Shown here: positions 1-8,700 of the stretch, one piece after another
Position numbering within the stretch: position 1 is the first letter of the stretch
How the letters are laid out: every line of letters starts with the position of its first letter
Translations under genes and position numbers: made by a program
Notes under the pieces: model-generated
The model's database searches: none
Told to the model about the DNA's origin: nothing
The model's input: only the letters and a program-made list of their open reading frames with translations
NCBI GenBank assembly: GCA_026770585.1
Contig: MU646458.1
Coordinates: forward strand, 411,655-435,433
Length of the DNA: 23,779 nt
From: Baffinella frigidus
Lineage: Eukaryota > Cryptophyceae > Cryptomonadales > Baffinellaceae
Reading direction: 5' to 3'

Positions 1-104
1 GGGGGAGAGAGAGAGAGAAGAAGAGACAGAGAGAGAGAGATAGAGAGAGAGAGAGAAGAAAGAGAGAAAAAGAGATGGAGAGAGATAAGAGAGAGACAGA
101 AATG

Positions 105-153
<49 letters not shown>

Positions 154-161
154 CGAGAGAG
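1..161. repeat. GA-rich microsatellite
   Basis: Almost pure purine tract of (GA)n with a few interruptions. The following 162-412 is unique sequence in which I see no gene. Confidence 0.95.
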
Positions 162-412
162 GACCTTTCTCCTTGACTCGGCTTCCAGCAGCTCGCGTTT
201 CGACAAAGGACTCTTCTTGGGGTCAGGCGAACCCTGCGATCGGTACCCGGACAGCCCATGGTTCTCCACAATCCTGCCGCGAATGAGGTTTCAGTCAACG
301 GGAATTTCTTTTTAAGTCGACGGGAATTGACTTTAGCCCTAATCTGGGCGCCTGGTTAAATACAGTTAGATGCTCCTTGTCCTGGAGCGTCTGTACCGAG
401 TCCTGGTCTGAA

Positions 413-433
413 TGTATCTCTTTCTCTCTCTCG

Positions 434-485
<52 letters not shown>
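413..485. repeat. CT microsatellite
   Basis: About 35 units of (CT)n, polypyrimidine on the plus strand, complementary in type to the GA tract at the window start. An open frame across it is only the Leu-Ser product of the repeat and is not a gene. Confidence 0.95.
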
Positions 486-486
<1 letters not shown>

Positions 487-604
487 GGTTCCCACGCCAG
501 CCAGAGACAGCATCAACCATATCTTTCTCGAGAAACCCTAACGCCTACCCCCTACCCCCTTGAGCTTACCCCAGGACGGAGGACTGCCTCCGGGCCACAG
601 TAAC

Positions 605-1120
605 AAACCCTACGCCCTGGAACCCTGAATCCTTACCCCTAAACCCTAAACCCTCAACCCTACGCCATCAACCCTCGACCTTTACCTCTAAACCCTAAAC
701 CCTAAGCCCTACACCCTGAACCCTGAACCCTTACCCCTCACCCCGAACCTCTCGTGTCGCCACGCTGACTCAACGAGCCACGCAAGGCCATTCGAGGGTT
801 ATCCCAGGCCCGTTCTTGGAGCCATTGACCCATATTTGTCAACTTTCGGCCGATAAGTCGCCCCCCGGGTTTCCCCAAAAATCTTGGAAAATTGACTTTT
901 GAATGACCCCCGAAGGGCCTTCCGTGGTATTGGAGAAAAGACCTCCGCGGTTGCTGCTCCAATGCGATCCTCAACCCTAACCTTAAACCCTGATTCCTAA
1001 CCATAAACCCCTAAACCCTAAATCCTAACCCCTAAAACCAGCTGAGGTAAGTCCTTGGGGTTTTGTGTTTAGGGTGCTTGGCCAGTACTATCCGAAACCC
1101 TGAACCCCAAACCCTAAACC
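605..1120 (+). repeat. CCCTAAA-type heptamer arrays, C-rich on plus strand
   Basis: Degenerate telomere-like heptamers (CCCTAAA, CCCTGAA, CCCTCAA, CCCTACG variants) occupy 605-735, 970-1038 and 1084-1117. The interval 740-960 is non-repeat and carries the GTCAACTTT and TTGACTTTTG motifs seen elsewhere in this window; I see no convincing gene in it. At 1038-1052 an acceptor-like AAAACCAG is followed five bases later by a perfect GTAAGT donor, but the enclosed five bases are too short to call an exon. Confidence 0.85.
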
Positions 1121-1125
1121 CTGAA

Positions 1126-1725
1126 GGTTCTAAAGGTTTAGGGTTTAGGGTTTAGGGTGTAAGGTTTGGGATTTGGGGTTTAGGGTTTAGGGTTTAGGGT
1201 TTAGGGTTCAGGGTTTGGGATTCAGGATTTATGGTTTGGGGTTCAGGGTTTAGGGTTCAGGGTTAGGGTTTAGGGTTGAGGGTGCGGCTTCACCTCTGGT
1301 TCTCGCCTCTTTGGTACCTGATTTAGGGTTTTAAGGTTTAGGGTTTAGGGTTTAGGGTTTAGGGTTTAGGATTTAGGGTTGAGGATTTAGGGTTTAGGGT
1401 TTAGGGTTTAGGGTTTAGGGTTTAGGGTTGAGGGGTTAGGGTGTAGACCACTCCATCGCTGACTTCGAACCACCTGTCCCCTGCCGCGACTTCCCCCCAT
1501 TGTTGCTCTGCCGCGATTTGCCTGGTTTAGGGGTTTCGGGTTGAGGGTTGTGGGTTTAGGGTTTAGGGTTTAGGGTTTGGGGTTTAGGGTTTGGGGTTTG
1601 GGGTTTAGGGTTTGGGGTTAGGGTTTAGGGTTCAGGGTTGAGGGTTGAGGGTTCGGGGTTTAGGGTTCAGGGTTCAGGGTTCAGGGTTTAGGGTTTAGGG
1701 TTCAGGGTTTAGGGTTTAGGGGGTT
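1126..1725 (-). repeat. TTTAGGG-type heptamer arrays, C-rich on minus strand
   Basis: Long runs of TTTAGGG and variants (TTCAGGG, TTGAGGG, TTTGGGG), so the C-rich strand is now the minus strand. The array is broken by two short non-repeat blocks at 1286-1320 and 1446-1524, which have splice-site boundaries on the minus strand and are treated as candidate exons. Confidence 0.9.
1294..1521 (-). CDS. Candidate minus-strand micro-exons between heptamer introns
   Basis: Read on the minus strand, 1521-1474 (48 nt) follows an acceptor CTAAACCAG and ends at a donor GTGGTTCG. One open frame reads QIAAEQQWGEVAAGD. Block 1317-1294 (24 nt) follows TAAATCAG and ends at GTGAAG. The heptamers between them are C-rich on the minus strand, the same arrangement as in the two plus-strand spliced genes here. 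No family is recognised and the exons are very short, so this could be chance. It may belong to the same gene as the blocks at 3688-4067. Confidence 0.3.
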
Positions 1726-1730
1726 GCCGC

Positions 1731-1760
1731 TCTTGTTGCTCTGGCGCGACTTCCCCCCGA
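1731..1760 (-). pseudogene. Partial copy of the 1474-1521 block
   Basis: TTGTTGCTCTGGCGCGACTT here matches parts of the 1481-1515 block (TTGTTGCTCTGCCGCGA and GCCGCGACTTCCCCCC). It is a short echo of the candidate exon, similar in kind to the exon fragments in the introns of the gene at 5726-13528. Confidence 0.45.
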
Positions 1761-1779
1761 AATCTCGGCTGTGCTGTCG

Positions 1780-2270
1780 CGAAGGGGCTGGCAGGTTTGG
1801 CAGGTTCGCCTCGTGTAGATTCAGCGTCGCCTGTTTAACGATTATGCACGATTAACCCAGAGAGATTATGCCCCATCAAACCCAGGGAGATGATGCGGTA
1901 TAGAAGGGGCTGGCAGGTTTGCCTGGTGTAGAATCAGCGTGACCTGCGTAATTGTATGCACTATTAATAATAGGCACTATTAACCATCATCGTGTGCGCG
2001 ATTAACCCGGAGATATTGTGCACTATTAACCCAGAGAGATTAGGCGCTATTAACCCAGACAGCTCGCCTCGTGTAGACTGAGAGTCACCTGCGCCATCAG
2101 CGTATGCACGATTAACCATATTCGTATGCACTATTAATGGTGTGCACTATTAACCATCATCGTATGCACTATTAACCCAGCGAGATTATGCACTTTTGAC
2201 CCAGAGAGTATACACTATCAAACCCAGAGAGAGTATGCGCTATCAACACAGACAGCTCTCCTCGTGCAGG
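1780..2270. repeat. ATTAACCCAGAGAGATTATGC minisatellite with higher-order units
   Basis: Degenerate monomers of about 25-30 bases built on GCACTATTAACCCAGAGAG alternate with a spacer containing CCTCGTGTAGA and GTCACCTGCG. The spacer recurs near 1808, 1923, 2066 and 2258, giving a higher-order period of roughly 100-190 bases. No coding frame is supported. Confidence 0.85.
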
Positions 2271-3200
2271 CGTGGGCCACCATACGCTTGTTTTCACGGT
2301 CGCCCGGCGACCCCCCCCGGTACAAATCCGGGAAACTGAAAAGTCCGTGACGGTGGGGAGGCCACAGAGCGGGCTACCAAGGCAAAATGTCGCCAAATCT
2401 AACCGACTTTCGTTACCTTATCCGCAGGAACCCCCGTATGTCCCTACGGTGTTACCTACAGTAGGGCCTATGGAGTATTCAATAGGGGGTTATTCACGAA
2501 ATCCCTTCGAACTCCGCTGTGTGGGGGGGCGAAAATTCCGTCAGTCACGTGACCGAGACCGGATATGTGTGAAAATTACAATACACCGCCCCTCTTGTAC
2601 AGGAATCCCGGTTTCAAAAAACTCCATTTTCTGGCCTTGAGTGGGGGGGGCGGATGCCACTTGGAAAACTACAGGGAACATCATCAAGTCAATTATTGGA
2701 TTGTTTGTCAGGAAACACGCCACAAGTTGGCAATTGTGGTCACGGTGTGTCCAAACAAATCCGGGCACGACGTACTTCGTAGCCTCCCGAGTGGTACGCA
2801 CCCAAATTTTTGCCTGCCGGCAGGCCAATCGGTTCCTACGGATAAGGAAACGCAAACTCGGCCCAAAATGGGCCGAAAATCCCTTTGTAGCCCGCTGTGT
2901 GGAGTGGGGGGGGGGCCGGACGTACGCGGATTTTGGCCTGGCGGCGGGCGATCTCGCTCTCGAGATGCTGCTGCTGCTGCTGAGGACCCTACGGTAGGCA
3001 ACCCGTAGGGGCATAGGGGGGTTCCTACTGATAAGGTAACGGAAACTCGGGCACTGAGTGCCCGAAAATCCCGTTGTAGGCCTCTGTGTGGCGTACGCAC
3101 CCGGACTTTGGCCTGGCGGCGGGAGATCTCGCTCTCGAGATGCTGCTGCTGCTGCTGAGAGTGCTTCGCTCTCTCCTCTGCGTAGGACAATACCCGCGCC
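2271..3200. repeat. GC-rich duplicated unit with (CTG)n cores
   Basis: The block around 2926-2985 recurs at 3099-3160. Both contain TTTTGGCCTGGCGGCGGG or a close variant, then ATCTCGCTCTCGAGATG and CTGCTGCTGCTGCTGAG. The preceding stretch with GGTTCCTAC.GATAAGG and CCGAAAATCCC is also duplicated (2831 and 3030), and a looser version lies near 2405-2520 and at 19058-19175. Open frames on both strands follow the repeat and are not convincing genes. The block 2560-2830 is unique with nothing recognised. Confidence 0.8.
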
Positions 3201-3286
3201 TGCCATTTTTTTTGTTAAGGGCAGTTCCACGCCAAATTGCAGGTGGGGGCTGATTGTTTTAAACCGCGTCTGAAAGCGGTTGTTGA

Positions 3287-3352
3287 CTTTGGAAAACCAC
3301 TGCCCTCAGGAGGAATCGACTTTTGGCGACCCCTTCCAAGGCTCTGGCGTGG
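3287..3352 (+). repeat. Dispersed repeat copy 1
   Basis: GAAAACCACTGCC, a GACTTTTGGCGA core and CTCTGGCGTGG are shared in the same order and spacing with 9413-9480, which lies inside intron 7 of the NmrA-like gene. The remainder, 3353-3660, shows nothing recognisable. Confidence 0.8.
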
Positions 3353-3687
3353 TTTTGACGTGCGAGACGGCATTTAATCAGATTGTTGGATCCTTGCTTC
3401 TTACGATGGACTTGTGGATCACTTATTCTGAGGCATGAGAGCGATACACCCGCGCCAGGTCATACGTGGCAATTTCAGATACAAGTGGTGCTTTCAATTT
3501 TGTACCAGGTTTTCGATTCTGGGTAAAAGCAGGGACACGGAAAGGACGAGTAGATGCATTCTCACCAGGTTACGCACACTCATCTAGTACCACAAAACGA
3601 AACGTCACGTTCTCAAATTTCCACTAATAAGCGACCTGGCGTGGAAAATGAAAAAGAAGAAAAGGAATGGAATGGAAGAGGAAGTAC

Positions 3688-4067
3688 CGGGGGATAGATG
3701 TTGCGGAGAGGCGAGTGCGCACCCTCGCCCTGTTAGGGTTTCGGGTTCAGGGTTTAGGGTTTAGGGTTTAGGATTGAGGGCTTAGGGTTTAGGGTTTAGG
3801 TTGTAGGGTTTGGGGTTTGGGGTTGAGGGTTTCGGGTTTCAGGTTTCGGGTTTCGGGTTTCGGGTTTCCGGTTTAGGGTTTAGGGTTTAGGGTTTAGAGT
3901 TCAGGGTTCAGGGTTTAGTGTTTAGTGTTTAGGTTGTAGGGTTTAGGGTTTAGGGTTTAGGGTTTAGGGTTTAGGGTTTAGGGGTTAGGGTTTAGGATTC
4001 AGGGGTTAGGGCGTAGGGTGTAGGCTCGACCAAACTCGCCGGGGAGTGCTTTTCAGGCGGCGCGTAC
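3688..4067 (-). CDS. Candidate minus-strand exon pair flanking a heptamer intron
   Basis: On the minus strand, 4067-4031 (37 nt) follows acceptor CCTGTGCAG and ends at donor GTCGAG. Block 3729-3688 (42 nt) follows acceptor CCTAACAG and ends at donor GTACTT. Joined, they read YAPPEKHSPASL then GEGAHSPLRNIYPP with matching phase. The 301-nt intron between them is C-rich heptamer on the minus strand. The joined frame, the splice sites and the repeat orientation argue for a real gene. No domain is recognised, and neither start nor stop is seen. Confidence 0.4.
3735..4025 (-). repeat. TTTAGGG-type heptamer array
   Basis: TTTAGGG with TTTCGGG, TTTAGTG and TTCAGGG patches. It fills the putative minus-strand intron between 4031 and 3729. 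Confidence 0.9.
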
Positions 4068-4102
4068 CTGCACAGGGGGTTTAGGATTCACGGTTTAGGG
4101 TT

Positions 4103-4344
4103 AGATCTCAGCTCAGTTTACGGTTAGATCTCAGCTCATGGGGTTTCAGGGGCAGATTTCAGCTCAGTGAATTGAGGGGCAGATCTCAGCTCAGTGGTGT
4201 TGAGGTCAAATCTCAGCTCAGTGGGTTCAGGGGCAGATCTCAGCTCTGTGAATTGAGGGGCAGATCCCAGCTCAGTGAATTTGAGGTAGGATCTCAGCTC
4301 AGTGGGTTTACGGTTAGATCTCAGCTCAGTGGGTTCTGGGTTAG
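4103..4344. repeat. Minisatellite with AGATCTCAGCTCAGTG core
   Basis: About ten tandem units of 22-27 bases. Each holds AGATCTCAGCTCAGTG followed by a variable GGGTTTAGGGGC- or AATTGAGGGGC-like tail, so the tail itself resembles the TTTAGGG heptamer. Open frames on both strands simply read the repeat. The stretch 4345-4769 after it has no gene I can support. Confidence 0.95.
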
Positions 4345-4769
4345 ATCGCATACTTTCCTACAAATTTCTGCGAAAAATGTACTAGGATCGGGGTCCGTGG
4401 AAAAAAAATCCCGGTTTCGTTTTCGTAAGAAAAACTGCGAGAACGCGAATATTGGGAAGCATCCAATGCAGGCTAGCATCCAATGCAAGGCTGTCTAGAT
4501 CTGCCTCGGACGTCTTTGAAGTCAATTCCCTGGGGTTTTGGTGAACATCCGTCAACTTTTGGGAAGAGCTGGGCTGTACCGCGGGTTGGCTTCCTTGTAG
4601 CGCGCAATGCTCGGCAGCGCCCCCGAACGCGCCCATTGCTGCAAACCAGCCTCGCGATTCAGTCAACTCACGCTTCAGTCAACCATAGCTGCATACAAGG
4701 CCCGCGAGTCAGTCAACTCTCTGCCGAATCCTGAGGGGGTCTCTCCGTAGCACTCCATGCCACAGATGT

Positions 4770-4914
4770 CTAGCTCTGCCTCACTCCGGCTGACCGACTA
4801 TTCTCAAGTTGACATGCTGGGCGTGCGGTAAAAATCCGACAACTTTGGGGCGGAAAAGACCCCGGGCTCACCAAATTGGGCTCATCAAAGTGGTGAGCAC
4901 TGAGACAGAGCTAG
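4770..4914 (+). mobile_element. MITE-like element A, copy 1
   Basis: 145-base element with terminal inverted repeats CTAGCTCTGCCTCA (4770-4783) and TGAGACAGAGCTAG (4901-4914), one mismatch in 14. The internal sequence includes GTTGACATGCTGGGCGTGCG and CAACTTTGGGGCGGAAAAGA. A second copy lies at 11123-11258 and a degraded reverse copy at 19380-19557. It has no coding capacity, as expected of a non-autonomous DNA element; the superfamily is not determined. Confidence 0.8.
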
Positions 4915-4919
4915 TTAGG

Positions 4920-5601
4920 TGTCCTGACCTGAGGAGGCGCTTCTCTCCTTCCCCGCTTCTTCTCCAGCCCTGGATCTGGGCTCGCGCGCTTTGCCAGTGC
5001 AACTGCACGGATCGCCTCGAACAGGGCCCCTTGTCCGGGTCGTACAGCGCCTCGAACGGGGGGGCCTGATCGCCCCCCCCCCGGCATCGCCCCTCCGGCC
5101 CGGGGCAGTGCGCCCCCCCCCCCCTCCACGTGGACCGCGGGTGTTCAGACAAGCCGATGCGGCCACTCAGCGCTGAGTCTCCCAGGCCGATAGGGCCGGT
5201 GGCCCCTACCACAGGGACTCACACAAACCAACCGATTCAGGGGAAAGCTCCGGCCGTGGTCGTGTGCCACTGATCCCGCTGCTCCTCACGGGCAGGCAAC
5301 ACGCCTCGGGGCTAGACACAACTGATGAGGATGAGACAACGGACGGAAGACCCCTTGGAGCGTAAGATTTTTTTCTTCAACAGCTCGTCACGTCGTCTGA
5401 GAACGTCCATCTACAATCAAAGTCACTTTTTGTACTACAAGCTCGTAGTCATCTCTAAAAGTGGACGATTGTTGTACACATTTTAAAATTACTCTGGTTT
5501 GTTTTGTATATTTAACCTTCCGGAGGCGGGCCCAACCGCAAAAGTCAACTCTGTCAACTTTGGGCAAAATCCTAAAGATCTGTCAACTTATGAACTTACA
5601 G
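4920..5601. other. Spacer without a supported gene
   Basis: GC-rich stretch with C and G homopolymers (5070-5125) that create overlapping open frames on both strands, then an A/T-richer part. Several GTCAACTT motifs occur at 5548-5590. Nothing coding is recognised. Confidence 0.6.
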
Positions 5602-5632
5602 AATCCTGGGATCCCAGTCGGATCCCAGGATT
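5602..5632. other. Perfect inverted repeat upstream of the NmrA-like gene
   Basis: Arms AATCCTGGGATCC (5602-5614) and GGATCCCAGGATT (5620-5632) around a five-base loop. It lies about 95 bases before the start codon at 5726, flanked by GTCAACTT motifs. It could be a fold-back remnant or a regulatory palindrome; only the symmetry is certain. Confidence 0.75.
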
Positions 5633-5725
5633 TTGCAAGGGTGTCAACTTTTGATTGCTCCCGGTCACGTCTAAAGTAGATCCATATTGCCCCGCTAAAA
5701 AAATACGGAGGTCCAAAGCTCAAAG

Positions 5726-8700
5726 ATGGTGAATGCGGCGGCTGCAGATGAGGAGCGGCTGCTTGTGCTGGGCGCGACCGGGAACGTCGGGCGCCACGTT
5801 ATTGCGAGGTGGGTTTCAGGCCGGGACCGGGGGGGTCCTCTCTTTACCGTTTGAGGAATGTTGTTGTGAGGTAAAGGCAGGATCCCCCCTGCGTACAAAA
5901 GAAATCGTTGCCTCCACCCGGCATCTCGTTCTCGTGCAGGGCAACCTCGGCAGGCTCGTGCTTCTCGCGGGGGCTGGCCGCCTGTCGCAGCGCGTGCGGA
6001 CCAGGATCCCCTCTGAATACACATACAAAAAAACATGATTGCCTCGACCCGGCAGCGCGTGCTCATGCAGCTTGGGCAACCTCGGCAGGCTCGTGTTTCT
6101 CGCGGGGGCTGGCCGCACGTCGCAGCGCGTGCGGATCCTTGCGGCCACCCGCCAGCCAGGCGCCTACAGCTGCGACCCGCCTCCGGAGGGTTGTCCGGCA
6201 GTCGTCGAGCCGGTCCTCCCCTCTCCCTGATTCAGTCCGACGACCCTCCGCCTCAACGAAGCCATGCAAGCTTCCCCCAAAATCGTGGCCTCCCCCTCCT
6301 CACGCATCGATGTGCTCCTGGTGCAAGCTCATAGGGAAACTCCTGGAAAGTTGGGTAGTTTCCCTACGGAATTAGGTAGGACGTAGCTACCGTAGGCCGC
6401 AGGTCTCCTAGGACCTCCTTTCCTACGAGCCCTCGGCCTACAGTAGGAGGTCCTAGGCAATGCCGTAGGCGAAACTACCTTCATTTTCGGGAGTTTTACG
6501 ACTAAAGCCTCCCAAGAGAAGTGATGGATCCTTCCGTGCCGCAGCGGATTCTTCTTCCTCTTGGTTACTCTCGGTACAGGTCCTCGGTAGGGCCTGACGC
6601 CTCGCGCGCAGGTGGCATGCGGCGCATCGGCGGGAGAGGTGGCGGCGTGCGTGGCGGCAGCGCGGCCCACGCGCATCTTCCTCTGCATGCCCCAGGTCCG
6701 TGCACCTCCTCCACTCGCCCTCCGAGGTGCCTCAAACATTGCCCTGCAACCTTTTAGATTTGCCTGGACAGCGGGGTCGGATCCGACCCCGTAAGGTCGA
6801 AAGTTGAGACATTTTCATAGGGAAATCAACTTTTGGAAATATGTTGCAGAGCACTATTTGAGCCACCTCGGAGGGCAGGTTGCTGACGCTTCTGGGATCC
6901 CGACCAACTTAACTTGCCTCCCAATATGGGACAGATTCATGGGCGAGGATATGCAATTTAAACTGTGTTTTTGCTATCTTGGGGTGGGGTTTGTCCTGTG
7001 ACAAAGCTATGACGACTCTACAAGCAAAATCTGACAAAATCCCCCCTTGAGATACTACGCGGGATCACGTCCAGGGTTTAAGATTTCCCAAGGGAAGCAA
7101 AGGTTCCGTTGGTTTGGGGCCATTTTGGCAACTTTCTGCACATTCTGGCGGGTCAGATCTTCGCGCTGGAGCATTTTTAAAACCTCGGTTTTACAATTGA
7201 ACGGAGCCCGACCTGAATCCGGTCGGCGTTTCTCCTTTTAAAACACTTGTTGGGCGCCCTGCTTACACTTTATCCAAAACCAGAAATTCTCTCAACCCCG
7301 AACTGAGTCCCGCGTAGTAGCATAAAAGGCGGTTTAAATTGCATGGCCCCGGACACTAAGATGACAGTAAGCATGCCCCCGCACGTACCCAGGGATCCAG
7401 CGACGCTGAGTGTTGTTGTTTTTTGGGGGGGGGGGGCGGAAAGATATCTCGTGGGAGGTCGCGGTGCCATATCGTCGAAAGGAGATCTAGCGCTGTATCA
7501 GTCTCTTTGGGCTGGAATAATAAATTGGGCTGGAATAACAGATGTCTCTCGGTGTGCCCTTTGGAGGCGATGTCCGCTGACGGGATGCGAGCGTACGGCG
7601 AAGCGGTGGTCGAAACACCGCCAAAAGTCGACGTGTTTAGTACCACGAACCCAGGATGTTAATTTACGAATAGTCTCTCTGCGGGGTTGGCGTGGCTCGT
7701 GCGGCTCTCCTCGTGCGGCATCGACTGAGACTTGATTGCACGAACCATGAAATTAATGCGACCAGAGAGGGCTCGAAGTGTGAAAGTGAAGGTCTCACGG
7801 CTAATGCCTGAGAGCGTTATCACTGAACGTTAATGCGCCCCCGCACAGGCGCTGTCAGCGGACGAGATGCGAGCGTACAGCGAAGCCGTGGTCGACGCGG
7901 CTGTTGCGTGCGGAGTGGCGTGGCTCGTAACCCCCGAAACCCGAAACCCGGAACCCGGAACCCGGAACCCGGAACCCGAAACCCGGAACAATCCCGGAAC
8001 ACCGAACACCGAACACCGAACACCGAACCAGAAACCCGAAACCCGAAACCAGGTGCGGCTCTCGTCGTGCGGCATCGACCGCGCGCCGTCGCAGGTCCTA
8101 GACCCCGGAGAGATTGATAATATATTGCCAAACAACCAGCGTCAGCGCCGCACATGCTACGCATTGTGCCACTACTGTACCCCGTGTCTGCCGCTCATAC
8201 GAGCATTTTCCGGATGGATTCTAACTCCACCTCCTACTAGACCCCGGATGAACCACACGCCAGGCACGGGCGATGTACCACCACGAGGATGGCGTAATAG
8301 GCAGTGGACTGGGTGATCCATACTACCTAGCGGCACCACTCTCTGGGGTGGTTGCAGGTGTGGTGAAACCAACCAGGAAGAACTTGGCCAATTGCTGAGA
8401 TGCCGACTTCAATGTGTACCACTAAGCTCGATCCGGTGCGTTTTCAAGCTGCCTAACAAGGTTTACAACTTTTTGAAAATGAAGAGAATGGTTCGACGGC
8501 TTAAATACAATTAAATATCATCCGGGCGAGTATTTACAATGAATACGATTTCGGGGATCTACGATCCGGTTTGAAACAAATATTACTACGCGCACGTGAC
8601 CGGAAGCTCCAGGTGTGCAGTAAATTTCGTTGCCGAATCGTATTTATCATAAGTACTCGCCGCGATGAAATATTTTCTCCTCGAGAGAAGGCTTCCCCCC

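Noticed and set aside
412-603. Open frame across the CT repeat
   Set aside because: The amino-acid run is only the translation of (CT)n, with no support beyond it.
605-735. True chromosome end
   Set aside because: The arrays are degenerate, interrupted, and occur in both directions and inside introns across the whole window.
1084-1260. Interstitial telomere fusion
   Set aside because: A head-to-head fusion gives TTTAGGG followed by CCCTAAA; here the order is reversed and the repeats are degenerate.
2541-3230. 229-codon open frame on the minus strand
   Set aside because: It reads through the duplicated CTG/GC-rich repeat; frames on both strands are open, and composition follows the repeat rather than a codon pattern.
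7820-8164. Long minus-strand frames rich in SGFRV and plus-strand frames rich in NPEPGTRN
   Set aside because: They are translations of heptamer repeats in intron 4 and shadows of exons 4 and 5. The same applies to 12090-12665, 22069-22380 and 23274-23756.
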